Below, piece after piece: positions 33,153 through 40,659 of a DNA stretch of 40,717 nt. The notes under the pieces were generated by a model. The model saw nothing but the letters and a program-made list of their open reading frames with translations, was not told the DNA's origin and ran no database searches. A program made the position numbers and the translations under genes. The first letter of the stretch is position 1. Each line of letters opens with the position of its first letter. The DNA comes from Candidatus Bathyarchaeota archaeon (GTDB lineage: Archaea; Thermoproteota; Bathyarchaeia; Bathyarchaeales; Bathyarchaeaceae), in assembly GCA_030608565.1 (NCBI GenBank), contig JAUWDY010000012.1, forward strand, positions 1 to 40,717, written 5' to 3'.

Positions 33153-33386
33153 CTACTTTCTATCTTTCTCTTCTTTCAGGCAATTTACGACTGCTCGAAA
33201 AATGGTGTATGGCTCAACTTTTTCTACTTTTTTTTTCTCTTTTCCTTTGCTGACGTAATAAAGTGGAGGACTTGATTTCTTGACTGTTCGAATCCAGAGA
33301 GCACCCCAAGCAACAATTAAGATTAATGTGGAAAAAAAGACAAATAGAAGCAAATCAGCGGCCTTAATGGCGAGGTCCTCAAACAA
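33153..33386 (-). CDS. Small single-pass membrane protein
   Basis: This 77-residue protein has one long hydrophobic segment (LLLFVFFSTLILIVAWGALW) followed by a basic and acidic tail of lysine-glutamate runs, as in many archaeal membrane anchors. It is not recognised. The start codon is TTG at 33386, and no strong ribosome-binding site is seen, so the gene is uncertain. It might serve as an accessory subunit. Confidence 0.4.
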   Translation of the reverse strand: MFEDLAIKAADLLLFVFFSTLILIVAWGALWIRTVKKSSPPLYYVSKGKEKKKVEKVEPYTIFRAVVNCLKEEKDRK

Positions 33387-33425
33387 TATAGTTCACAATA
33401 GAAAAATCGTTGAGATTCATTAAAA

Positions 33426-33550
33426 GTCATGTTTCGAAAAAAGAACATGACGAAAAATAAGATATTTTGAAGAAGGATATAGCGATCTTACAGTAACTAA
33501 AAATGTTAGCTAAAAATTCTTGACGTTATCATGATATAACACTGTAAGAT
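33426..33550. other. Two strong inverted repeats downstream of tRNA-Glu
   Basis: GTCATGTT (33426-33433) pairs with AACATGAC (33444-33451). ATCTTACAGT (33485-33494) pairs with ACTGTAAGAT (33541-33550), enclosing a 46-base loop with its own small stem GTTAT/ATAAC. All are exact. They sit in the gap between the small membrane protein and the 3' end of tRNA-Glu and may be termination, processing or RNA structures. Confidence 0.35.
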
Positions 33551-33630
33551 ACTGGTCTCTTATTCTTGCTTTGCGTCGTAGAATGTGGGTTCGCAGCTTT
33601 CAGCTATGAACCTTTTTTTTGCAATGATGG

Positions 33631-33740
33631 TGCTCCGGCCGGGATTTGAACCCGGGTCGGCGGCTTTCTTCCATAATCAAACGTCGAGAGGCCGTCATAC
33701 ATGGTTCATTTCATGTTTAACCTGACTATACTACCGGAGC
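33631..33740 (-). tRNA. tRNA-Glu (CUC anticodon), probably with two introns
   Basis: The acceptor arms GCTCCGG and CCGGAGC pair fully, and the T arm CCGGG-TTCAAAT-CCCGG and discriminator A are canonical; CCA is not encoded. The anticodon loop CTCTCGA gives anticodon CUC (33686-33688). The gene is 110 bases, about 35 too long. A 16-base insert lies between the D arm and the anticodon arm (33697-33712), and about 19 bases after the anticodon at 37/38 (33666-33684); removing both gives a normal 75-base tRNA. Such positions fit archaeal bulge-helix-bulge introns. The first insert overlaps a perfect hairpin (ACATG/CATGT). The exact splice points are inferred; A27-C43 would be a mismatch in the anticodon stem. 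Confidence 0.85.
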
Positions 33741-33770
33741 AACAGAAGATTGGATTCCTATGAGAGATAA

Positions 33771-33968
33771 ATATCTTTTTATATGCGTTGAATTGTGGAA
33801 ACCAATCTCTCTGAAATAGTGATCTATCTCTTCCTGCCTTGCCGGGATTACCTTGTTACGTGTACGATAAATGCGAGGGTGGAAACCAAAAGATTTTAAG
33901 GTTTGATATGTGTCCTCAAGCATTTTCGAGTCAAAAATCTTTAACTCAATTCAGGTTCTTTTCTTGCC
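33771..33968 (-). pseudogene. LAGLIDADG homing-endonuclease-like remnant
   Basis: The minus strand reads GKKRT, a TGA (33951-33953), then IELKIFDSKMLEDTYQTLKS followed by FGFHPRIYRTR, ARQEEID and YFREIGFHNSTHIKRY. The last part strongly resembles the C-terminal region of LAGLIDADG homing endonucleases (YFxEIGxxNxxHxxRY, from memory). The piece has no N-terminal LAGLIDADG motif and one in-frame stop. It ends about 30 bases before tRNA-Glu, which has intron-like inserts, suggesting that an endonuclease gene once lived at this tRNA. Confidence 0.5.
33776..33785 (-). promoter_or_regulatory. TATA box of tRNA-Glu
   Basis: CATATAAAAAG reads on the minus strand 36-45 bases before the tRNA 5' end, the usual place for an archaeal tRNA promoter. 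The bases are the same ones that encode HIKR in the endonuclease remnant, so the promoter may have been taken from that fragment or overlaps it. Confidence 0.5.
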
Positions 33969-34118
33969 TCTTGCAACTCGATAAACAGAATCTTCCGAAT
34001 CCATCATTCCGCACAAACCCGAAGAAATCTGGAATTTTCCTTAACCCATTTAGGAAAACCAATGTATAATAAGTGCAAGAAATATCTTCTTTATCGGAAA
34101 AGAATGCTTGGAGTAAAT

Positions 34119-35489
34119 ATGAGACCTCTTGTCTGCTTTCTTCTCTTATTTTTGCTGAGTAACGTGAGCTATTCAATAGATCCGGTTGTCATTGAGTTCC
34201 TTTATTACGAGCCTCAATGTCCAACATGCCCTGGGCTGCAAGAACTATACGAGATTTATGTGAATAATAGCCAATTAGTAGATGATATTGAGAAGGATTA
34301 CGGGTCAAAAGTCTCGGTAAAGCGAATACAATTTTACTCTGAGGAGGGACTGGAGAAAGCTGAGCAGTATGGTATCGGGATAAAGGATTGTAACACTATT
34401 GTCATAAACTGCGAAAAAGTGATTTTGGGATATAATGCCAACGAAACCTATGTTAGAGAAATCATTGACTCGTATTTGCACGGGTCAGTTCATGACATCG
34501 CCATAGTTAAGGTTGCGCTGTCTCGCACTGTCGTTGAGATTGGGGAAAAAGTGAACATAACTGTTACCGTCAAGAATGTTGGAATAGAAACTGAAAGCTT
34601 CAATGTCAATACTTACTGCAACGAATCCCTAATTGGAACACAGATAATTACAGATTTAACGCCGGATCATGAGTTTTCACTGATTTTTGTTTGCGACACA
34701 ACGAACCAAACCTACGGAAAATATGTTATAAAAACTGAAGCAGAACCGGTTATGAACGAGATCAACTTAGAGAACAACTACATTTACGACGCAATTGAAG
34801 TTACAGGTAGCTACTTCGTCAGTTTCATAGCCACACTCGTGCTTGCTTTCTCGTTTGGCTTTTTTGAGACTTTTTCTCCATGCCTAATTATACTGCTGTC
34901 CTTTCTATTGAGTTATACCATAGGTAACACACGACACTTCAAAGGAAGTTTTTTGAAGGTCATGATTTTTGGGGCTGGCTTCATATCCGCAACCTTGCTT
35001 CTTGCAGTGGCCTTTGGATTGGTTTTTCTCTCTACACCAGTGCTTCAATACTCTTCTACATGGCTCATATGCGTTTTTGCTGTAGTTTTTGGGCTTCACC
35101 TGGTAGGTGTTCTTAAAATCCCTTCCAAAAAAATACCTTTTCAGTCGAAACCCCTAGTCAAAAAGTTAGCCAAGAAATATGTTATTACGCACGCCGGGAT
35201 TTTTCTTCTTGGTTTCGTCTTTTACTTTCTTGATCCTTGCATCGCGCCTATCTTCATTTCTATGATGCCTTTACTGCTCCCTGAGACGCTCGCCTTCACT
35301 CTCTTCGTGTTTTGCCTAGGCGCAATTATCCCCTTTGTTGGCATTGGAATCTTTGCGGGTTCAGTTTCGAAACTCGCCAGAAGCACATATAGACACCGAT
35401 CCAAGATTAGGGCAATCAGTGGTTTAGTTCTGATAAACTATGCCCTGTACCTCATTATTTTTCAACTGATTCCTAAGCTAATCTCATGA
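34119..35489 (+). CDS. Thioredoxin-like, CARDB and DsbD/CcdA fusion protein
   Basis: This 456-residue membrane protein joins three parts. A signal peptide (about 18 residues) precedes a thioredoxin-like domain with a PQCPTCPG redox pair. Residues about 130-235 look like a CARDB-type adhesion/Ig-like domain (VEIGEKVNITVTVKNVGIE). The rest is a six-helix DsbD/CcdA electron-transfer module, with cysteines in SPCLIILLSFLLSY (helix 1) and DPCIAPIFISMMP (helix 4). It should carry reducing power from the cytoplasm through the membrane to an outer thioredoxin. The frame opens at 34062, but ATG 34119 (MRPLVCFLLL) follows ggagtaaat and fits. The CARDB insert is unusual. Confidence 0.88.
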   Translation: MRPLVCFLLLFLLSNVSYSIDPVVIEFLYYEPQCPTCPGLQELYEIYVNNSQLVDDIEKDYGSKVSVKRIQFYSEEGLEKAEQYGIGIKDCNTIVINCEKVILGYNANETYVREIIDSYLHGSVHDIAIVKVALSRTVVEIGEKVNITVTVKNVGIETESFNVNTYCNESLIGTQIITDLTPDHEFSLIFVCDTTNQTYGKYVIKTEAEPVMNEINLENNYIYDAIEVTGSYFVSFIATLVLAFSFGFFETFSPCLIILLSFLLSYTIGNTRHFKGSFLKVMIFGAGFISATLLLAVAFGLVFLSTPVLQYSSTWLICVFAVVFGLHLVGVLKIPSKKIPFQSKPLVKKLAKKYVITHAGIFLLGFVFYFLDPCIAPIFISMMPLLLPETLAFTLFVFCLGAIIPFVGIGIFAGSVSKLARSTYRHRSKIRAISGLVLINYALYLIIFQLIPKLIS

Positions 35490-35654
35490 GTCAATCCATT
35501 TCTAAGTTTCAATCGACTTTTGTGACTTGTCAAAGAAACTCTAATCAAACTCTAAATGGCCTACTGGATTGCCATGACTAGAGAAAATGAATTTGCCCTT
35601 AAGACTATTGACACCAAGTAGGTTTGTTGAAGCAAAAAAGGGAATGTAAGGAGA

Positions 35655-37304
35655 TTAGTATTCTTCGCCTCCGGGTGGACCTCCAGGTGGGCCTCCTGGC
35701 ATCGCTCCCTTAGGTTTTGTCGATGCGATCACGTCGTCAATCCTTAAAATCATCGATGCTACCGCAGTTGCTGATTTTACTGCTTGCTCTTTCACTCGCA
35801 GGGGTTCGATTACGCCGCATTCGCGCATGTCCATGATTTTACCCGTGAAGACGTTGACTCCCATCAGGTGTCCCCTTGGTTTTTGGTGGGCCGACCTCAA
35901 TCCCATAAGTATGTCAATGGCCTCAAGGCCAGCGTTTTCAGCTAATGTTTTTGGCACTATCTCAATGGCGTCGGCGAACGCTTCTATGGCAAGTTGCTCT
36001 CGGCCCCCAATCTTTGTTGCGTATGGACGAATCACTTTCGCTATCTCCGATTCAATCGCCCCTCCGCCAGCAACAACTTTGTTGTGTTCAACCACGTCTG
36101 CAACCACGGACAAGGCATCGTGCATGGCTCTCTCTGCCTCGTCAACCATTCTTTCAAGGCCGGCGCGGATCAAAATGGCAACTGATCGTGGATGCCTACA
36201 TTTCTCAATGAAGATCATCTTGTCGTCACCAACTTTGCGTTCTTCTACTAGTCCAGCTTTTCCAAGGTCGTTAGGCTTCAAGTCATCCAAGTTCGTGATT
36301 ACTTTTCCTTCGGTGGCTCTAGCCAGTTTCTCCATATCGGACTGTTTGACTCTTCTGGTGGTTAAAATTCCATTCTTCGCTAGGAAGTGTTGGGCTACGT
36401 CGTCGATGCCTTTCTGGCACAGCAGCACTCTGGCGCCTGAAGCTTTGATTTTTTCAACCATTTCCTTGAGCATGTGAGTTTCTTTATCTAGAAACGCTTT
36501 CATCTGCGTAGGGTCTCGTATCCTAATCTCAGCGTTGAACTCAGTCTTCTCAACTTCCAGTGGACAGTCGAGCAAAGCTATTTTTGCGTTTTCGATTCTT
36601 TTTGGCATCCCTGGGTGTACAACCTCTTTGTCGATTATTATACCGCTGATAAGCTTTGTGTCGTGAAGGCTTTTTCCCGCCTTCTTTATGATCTGAATGT
36701 TGTCGATGTCTGCTACTTTTCTATCGCCTCTCTGATCAGTAATTTGTGTTACAGCGTCAATAGCAATTTCTGCAAAATGATCTCGTGCAACACCTACTGC
36801 TTTGCTCGCCATAGATGTCAGTGCAACCTTCTTCAAGATTTCACGATCTTTGAGATCAGCGGTTATTCCTACTTTGCTGAGTGCCTCTATCGCTTTTCGA
36901 ACAGCCTTCCTGTACCCGCTTACAATGACTGTTGGGTGGATGTTTTGATTCAGTAGTTCTTCAGCTTTTCGTAAGAGTTCTCCAGCAAATATGACCGCGG
37001 TTGTTGTTCCGTCACCTACTTCATCGTCCTGTGTCTTCGCAACTTCAACCATCATTTTTGCAGCTGGGTGTTCAACGTCGATTTCATCTAGGATTGCCGC
37101 TCCGTCGTTTGTTATGGTGATATCACCTAGACTGTCGATCAACATCTTGTCCATACCGCGGGGACCCAGTGTTGTCCTTAAAACTTCAGCGACAACTTGA
37201 GCAGCCATGAAATTGTTTCTTCGAGCTTCTCTACCACGTGAACGGGAGGTTCCTTCTTTCAAGATTATAACCGGTTGTCCCGCTTGTGTAGTTAAGTAGG
37301 CCAT
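35655..37304 (-). CDS. ths: Thermosome subunit (group II chaperonin)
   Basis: This 549-residue chaperonin folds proteins inside a double ring with a built-in lid. Diagnostic segments: [42 protein letters not shown] (ATP site), [15 protein letters not shown] and the flexible C-terminal [13 protein letters not shown] tail. The length is typical. ATG 37304 is the natural start ([18 protein letters not shown]). An AT-rich promoter region (37320-37370) lies just upstream. A single subunit gene is in the window; the organism may have others. Confidence 0.97.
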   Translation of the reverse strand: MAYLTTQAGQPVIILKEGTSRSRGREARRNNFMAAQVVAEVLRTTLGPRGMDKMLIDSLGDITITNDGAAILDEIDVEHPAAKMMVEVAKTQDDEVGDGTTTAVIFAGELLRKAEELLNQNIHPTVIVSGYRKAVRKAIEALSKVGITADLKDREILKKVALTSMASKAVGVARDHFAEIAIDAVTQITDQRGDRKVADIDNIQIIKKAGKSLHDTKLISGIIIDKEVVHPGMPKRIENAKIALLDCPLEVEKTEFNAEIRIRDPTQMKAFLDKETHMLKEMVEKIKASGARVLLCQKGIDDVAQHFLAKNGILTTRRVKQSDMEKLARATEGKVITNLDDLKPNDLGKAGLVEERKVGDDKMIFIEKCRHPRSVAILIRAGLERMVDEAERAMHDALSVVADVVEHNKVVAGGGAIESEIAKVIRPYATKIGGREQLAIEAFADAIEIVPKTLAENAGLEAIDILMGLRSAHQKPRGHLMGVNVFTGKIMDMRECGVIEPLRVKEQAVKSATAVASMILRIDDVIASTKPKGAMPGGPPGGPPGGEEY

Positions 37305-37429
37305 ACAAACTCCTCCATTAACAAATATTTAATCTAACTACACCAATTTCCTCTCGGATATAAACCTTTTTCACTAATTAGTGAGTCGTGACTTGAAATT
37401 CTGAAATAAAGGGAAGGTGAAGATGCGAT

Positions 37430-37651
37430 TTATTTGCCCATAATTTTCTTTACAGCTATCTCGATGTCTTTTGCCTGAACCGTTTTTCTTCTAGCATGCT
37501 CGGCGTAGTCTTTGGCTTCTGAAGCAATTTTGATGCCGATATCTTCAAGCGCCTTTGCTAATTCCTTTGCCGCTGACTCACTTACTCTTTCTGCCCCTGC
37601 TTTCTTGCATATCCTATGCATTGGGGCTACAGATAACTCGGAGTTTTTCAT
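37430..37651 (-). CDS. Archaeal histone
   Basis: This 73-residue protein is a standard histone-fold monomer that wraps DNA as dimers or longer chains. SVAPMHRICKKAGAERVSES gives helix 1, AAKELAKALEDIGIKIASEAKDYAEHA helix 2 (with the usual charged surface), and RRKTVQAKDIEIAVKKIMGK loop 2 and helix 3. The frame opens at 37732, but ATG 37651 (MKNSELSV) gives normal family length and has ggag eight bases upstream. The gene stands alone beside the thermosome. Confidence 0.93.
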   Translation of the reverse strand: MKNSELSVAPMHRICKKAGAERVSESAAKELAKALEDIGIKIASEAKDYAEHARRKTVQAKDIEIAVKKIMGK

Positions 37652-37805
37652 ATAACCGTCTCCATAGCTTCTTTTTTTGTTTAAGTCACCATTTAACCTT
37701 TTCGGAGACTGTAAGCGTCGGCACGTGCTCAATGTTAAAAATCAACCCTTTTTAGTCCATCTTATTCTCAGTTATACCTGCATTTGTGAAAAAGGGCATA
37801 AACGA

Positions 37806-37857
37806 GATTCACCTTTGAAATAGCATTAAAGGTAATTGAATCGCATTTCATAAATGC
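37806..37857. other. Hairpin cluster upstream of eS17
   Basis: GATTC (37806-37810) and ACCTTT (37811-37816) pair with AAAGGT (37828-37833) and GAATC (37838-37842), with AATT bulged; GCATTT (37843-37848) pairs with AAATGC (37852-37857) around a three-base loop. These stems end about 75 bases before the eS17 start. They could form a leader structure; no family is recognised. Confidence 0.3.
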
Positions 37858-37930
37858 TGTCAAGACGCAAGTAATAAAAGGCACGGGAAATGCAACAGTA
37901 ATGGCGAGATAGATAAGACATGGTTTAGGG

Positions 37931-38170
37931 ATGGAGGCAAGTGCGTACTTGGGTAAAGTTCGAACAGAAAAGGTGAAAAAAGTAGCTAGAGAACTGGTGA
38001 GGCAACACCCAAACAAGTTCACTGCAGATTTCAAGAACAACCAAGAACTGGTCAAATCTCTTACCATAATTTCTACAGCAAGGTTAAGAAATAGAATAGC
38101 AGGTTATATTACCCGATTATTGGCCAGTGTGGAAGCTGACCGGATTTCTGAAACGGAAGAAACAGAATAA
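37931..38170 (+). CDS. rps17e: Ribosomal protein eS17
   Basis: This 79-residue basic protein belongs to the S17e family of the small subunit. Matching features are GKVRTEKVKKVARELV, HPNKFTADFKNNQELV and STARLRNRIAGYITRLL, all conserved in archaeal and eukaryotic eS17. The first six residues (MEASAY) are longer than usual; TTG of LGKVRT may be the true start. It is followed 55 bases later by the HEPN-like/ubiquitin-fold gene pair on the same strand. Confidence 0.92.
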   Translation: MEASAYLGKVRTEKVKKVARELVRQHPNKFTADFKNNQELVKSLTIISTARLRNRIAGYITRLLASVEADRISETEETE

Positions 38171-38228
38171 CAGCTTTAATTTGTGGATTGCTTAACCCGC
38201 GTTTACATCGGGAGATGAGTGAACGTTG

Positions 38229-38597
38229 ATGGTAGATGAATATAGGAAAGGATGGGCCTTACGCTATCTAAGGGAAGCGAAGGCAGAGTTAATTGCGGCT
38301 CAAAAGACGCCGTACATGGCTCCAAGCTTGATTTTGGAAGCCGTAAGAAAGGCTCAGGTGGCCATATACTATAGTCTAGGTGATCCAGCGTTTGTTGAGA
38401 CAATCGTCCGTCAAACTATAGGCAAGAAAAAAGTTGTTGAAGACCCGGTTTTAAGGTGCCTTGTTGAAATTGAGCGGACGGTTCAGCGGGTTGTACAGTC
38501 TCCAGAGCCAAATCATGAGAAGGCTATTGAACGAGCAGATGGCCTTATCCAAATTGCATCGGACATCGTGGAGCTTTTGACAGGTGAGACAGCATAG
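38229..38597 (+). CDS. HEPN-like helical protein, first of a gene pair
   Basis: This 122-residue, all-helical protein resembles a HEPN-type four-helix bundle (YRKGWALRYLREAKAELIAA, then APSLILEAVRKAQVAIYYSL). The RxxxH active motif of HEPN ribonucleases is not seen, so it is probably not a toxin. Its stop (TAG) shares one base with the GTG start of the downstream ubiquitin-fold gene, so the two are translationally coupled and probably work together. Starts: TTG 38226 or ATG 38229. Confidence 0.55.
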   Translation: MVDEYRKGWALRYLREAKAELIAAQKTPYMAPSLILEAVRKAQVAIYYSLGDPAFVETIVRQTIGKKKVVEDPVLRCLVEIERTVQRVVQSPEPNHEKAIERADGLIQIASDIVELLTGETA

Positions 38598-38884
38598 TGA
38601 ACGTGAAGGTGAAGCTTTTAGGGGTTTTTCGGGGGCTTTCTGGAAAAAGCCGGCTTTCAATAGAACTGGGTGAACCAACGGTTATGAGGAAGCTTGTTGA
38701 AAAACTTGCTGAATCTCTTTCACCAAAATTTAAGCAAGCATTAGTTGACCCGGAACTTGATGACCCAAGGCCGAACACGCTTATTCTTGTGAATGGAAGG
38801 GAGATCAGTGTTCTTCATGGTCTTGAAACTGAAATTTGTGATGGCGACGAGGTGGTTCTGATCCCAGTTTCACACCGCGGATAA
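38597..38884 (+). CDS. MoaD/ubiquitin-fold protein
   Basis: This 95-residue protein has the MoaD/ThiS beta-grasp fold, used in archaea as sulfur carrier for molybdopterin or tRNA thiolation and as ubiquitin-like modifier (SAMP). The opening VKVKLLGVFRGLSG and the end DGDEVVLIPVSHRG fit. MoaD proteins normally end in Gly-Gly; here only a single final Gly is present (HRG), which may still be adenylated. The start is GTG 38597, overlapping the previous stop by one base. No E1 or molybdopterin gene is in the window. Confidence 0.75.
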   Translation: MNVKVKLLGVFRGLSGKSRLSIELGEPTVMRKLVEKLAESLSPKFKQALVDPELDDPRPNTLILVNGREISVLHGLETEICDGDEVVLIPVSHRG

Positions 38885-39118
38885 GTCGAATAGCATTTTG
38901 TTAGATTAAAAGTGGATGTTGCCTACTCAAATCAAGTGGGGGTATCCTCTGCGATTTTACCTCTCTTTGACGAAAGTAATTTTGAATAGATTTTTTGTGC
39001 GGCTGCTTGGCAAACGGGCATGTCGGACACGCATATATCATTTTTCGCAATATTTATTGACTAGAAGTATTCCCTATAAGAAGATTTCATAGTTTAGTTC
39101 TATTTAGAGGACAGAGGT

Positions 39119-39319
39119 ATGACGAAAAGCGTTTGCACGTTTATAGGAAATCCGGCTGCCATTTTCCAAACAATTATGGATGTGACGCTTCCTCTATCTA
39201 TAGGACCTATTGAAATAACGTTTCTACTTTTGTCTCTTATAGCGATCTTCTTCGGAGTCGTTTATTCAATACGCCTGCGCATGTGTATCAGTTACTTGGT
39301 GGGTCAGGGAATTGGATAA
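39119..39319 (+). CDS. Possible small membrane protein
   Basis: ATG 39119 follows gaggaca and opens a 66-codon frame with one strong membrane helix (IEITFLLLSLIAIFFGVVYSI). The segment after the helix becomes unlike protein (RMCISYLVGQGIG), while another frame continues well at 39312-39404 (below). A frameshift between about 39270 and 39315 is possible. No family is recognised. Confidence 0.4.
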   Translation: MTKSVCTFIGNPAAIFQTIMDVTLPLSIGPIEITFLLLSLIAIFFGVVYSIRLRMCISYLVGQGIG

Positions 39320-39404
39320 GGGAACCTTTGAGCTCTACAGACAATTAAGGGAGCATGGTTACTCCCACAAGGTAATTCATCATATTCTGAAAATCTATAA
39401 ATAG
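39312..39404 (+). CDS. Possible 30-residue frame, perhaps tail of the 39119 gene
   Basis: TTG 39312 opens LDKGTFELYRQLREHGYSHK followed by VIHHILKIYK and TAG. The peptide reads like a real helical domain. It lies in a different frame from the membrane-helix frame at 39119 and may be the displaced end of that protein, or a small gene. No ribosome-binding site is clear. Confidence 0.3.
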   Translation: MDKGTFELYRQLREHGYSHKVIHHILKIYK

Positions 39405-39547
39405 TGCAACATTTTTCACTAGATAAAACATTATGAAAGTAAGTGTATATTCCCTATTCTAACGTTTTCCAGCCACGTGGTGACAACCACCCCAGCATTT
39501 CCCCCTTTTTTCCTGAAGATACATCCACGAATTAATGTTTGTTTGTA

Positions 39548-39559
39548 GCATGCATGCAT
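39548..39559. repeat. TGCATGCA palindrome, site 9
   Basis: GCATGCATGCAT in the gene-poor stretch; the first core site after a 15 kb gap without any. Confidence 0.75.
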
Positions 39560-39777
39560 CTTTGGAGCCTCTACTCTTGTTAGGACAAAAGAGAGAATTA
39601 AACGTAGGAGCACTGAGAATTCCTCATAGCACGACTTCCTAGTCTTGAATGCATCATCCAGAAGCTTCTTTCTCAAATCTCTAGTTTCTGCATGTTTCTG
39701 AAGGTTCAGCGTTCATGTTCTATCAGATTTGGAACCCCTTGCCTCTAAGCCTTGTATATGCTATCTAGAATATATTA

Positions 39778-39803
39778 GTTTAACTTTAATGTTAAAGCTA
39801 AAC
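39778..39803. repeat. 12-base inverted repeat with two-base loop
   Basis: GTTTAACTTTAA (39778-39789) pairs with TTAAAGCTAAAC (39792-39803) with one mismatch. It lies 25 bases before a second, perfect inverted repeat. Confidence 0.5.
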
Positions 39804-39827
39804 GTATATTCTCCGCGTGGCCCTGCT

Positions 39828-39851
39828 TTGTCAAAACAATAGTTTTGACAA
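39828..39851. repeat. Perfect 10-base inverted repeat
   Basis: TTGTCAAAAC (39828-39837) and GTTTTGACAA (39842-39851) are exact complements around AATA. It could be an operator or an RNA stem-loop; the following sequence is not T-rich enough for an obvious terminator. Confidence 0.5.
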
Positions 39852-40006
39852 TTGAGTTATGATAAACTAGGCTATTTTGAGTACTCTATTTGTGTTAGAA
39901 ATCGTGAGACAAAAAAAAGAGGAAGAGTTGGGAGTTGGCTTGTTTACTTCTCAATCGCCTTTTCAAACAGTAGGTAATGCTTGACTTCCCCAACCGTTCC
40001 AGCAAG

Positions 40007-40016
40007 ATGCATGCAT
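40007..40016. repeat. TGCATGCA palindrome, site 10
   Basis: ATGCATGCAT, 66 bases before site 11. Confidence 0.75.
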
Positions 40017-40072
40017 GTCAGAGTTGTACGTTAATTTGTGTCAAAACGTCCACGATCTATGTTAAACGCGAT

Positions 40073-40082
40073 ATGCATGCAT
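40073..40082. repeat. TGCATGCA palindrome, site 11
   Basis: ATGCATGCAT, 20 bases beyond the 3' end of the TBP gene. Confidence 0.75.
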
Positions 40083-40101
40083 GGAGAGAATTCAACTACG
40101 T

Positions 40102-40659
40102 CTAGTAGTATATCAGCTGTTTATCTTCAAGTCTCTGATGGAGTATGTTGACTGCTTGATAAACATCTTCTTCGTGCTTAGCTCCTGTACATACCAGTTT
40201 TCCGCTTGCGAATAGAAGTATCACGACTTTCGGTTCGGCCATTCGGTAGATTAGACCAGGGAATTGTTCAGGCTCGTACATGGTTTTCCCCAGTGAATAA
40301 GTTACCTTTTCAAGTTCAATATTTCCTCTTAGGCCTGCTGAAGCGACGATGTTCTGTATCTTTATCTTCGGCTTGCCAATGATTAGTATTCCGCCTTCCT
40401 TCAGTTCTTTGACGACTTTCATTACTGCCCTTCTCGCCATTTTTTCCGACTTGGCTCCTGTGCAAACCATTTTCCCTGAATTAAATATCAGAGTGGCTGT
40501 TTTCGGCTTTTTCAAACGAAAAACGAGTCCTGGGAACTGTTCTGGACGATATTCAGCTCCAGAAAAACTTTTCACGACATCGTTCAAGTCAATTCTTTGA
40601 TCCAATGATGCGGATGCAACCACGTTTTCGATCATGATTGAAGCTTTAACCTCTGGCAC
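40102..40659 (-). CDS. tbp: TATA-box-binding protein
   Basis: This 185-residue protein is the general transcription factor TBP. Its two direct repeats form the DNA saddle: IMIENVVASASLDQRIDL with PEQFPGLVFRLKKPKTATLI, and IKIQNIVASAGLRGNIEL with PEQFPGLIYRMAEPKVVILL, each ending in GKxVCTGAK. Phenylalanines that kink the DNA are present in both PEQFPG segments. The length and lack of a long acidic tail are typical of TACK archaea. ATG 40659 is preceded by gaggtgctc. It is the last gene in the window. Confidence 0.97.
   Translation of the reverse strand: MPEVKASIMIENVVASASLDQRIDLNDVVKSFSGAEYRPEQFPGLVFRLKKPKTATLIFNSGKMVCTGAKSEKMARRAVMKVVKELKEGGILIIGKPKIKIQNIVASAGLRGNIELEKVTYSLGKTMYEPEQFPGLIYRMAEPKVVILLFASGKLVCTGAKHEEDVYQAVNILHQRLEDKQLIYY

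Larger units (their letters stand above)
33741..34118. other. tRNA upstream region
   Basis: These 378 bases between tRNA-Glu and the thioredoxin-DsbD fusion gene hold the tRNA promoter and the endonuclease remnant. The remaining 150 bases (33969-34118) show no clear gene on either strand. Confidence 0.5.
39405..40101. other. Gene-poor 0.7 kb stretch with palindromes
   Basis: No family is recognisable here. An 81-codon minus-strand frame (39431-39676) gives only partly protein-like sequence and is not annotated. The stretch holds three TGCATGCA palindromes (39548-39559, 40007-40016, 40073-40082) and two adjacent inverted repeats (39778-39803 and 39828-39851). It separates the small genes from the TBP gene and may be a control region or decayed element. 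Confidence 0.5.

Noticed and set aside
35827-36477. 216-codon plus-strand frame
   Set aside because: It is antisense to the thermosome gene and is low-complexity serine-rich sequence typical of a shadow frame.
39465-39500. Inverted repeat GTGGT/ACCAC near 39476-39492
   Set aside because: A five-base stem is too short to stand out from chance in this length.
39431-39676. 81-codon minus-strand frame
   Set aside because: Part of it (KKLLDDAFKTRKSCYEEF) looks protein-like, but the rest does not, no start signal is seen, and no family is recognised.
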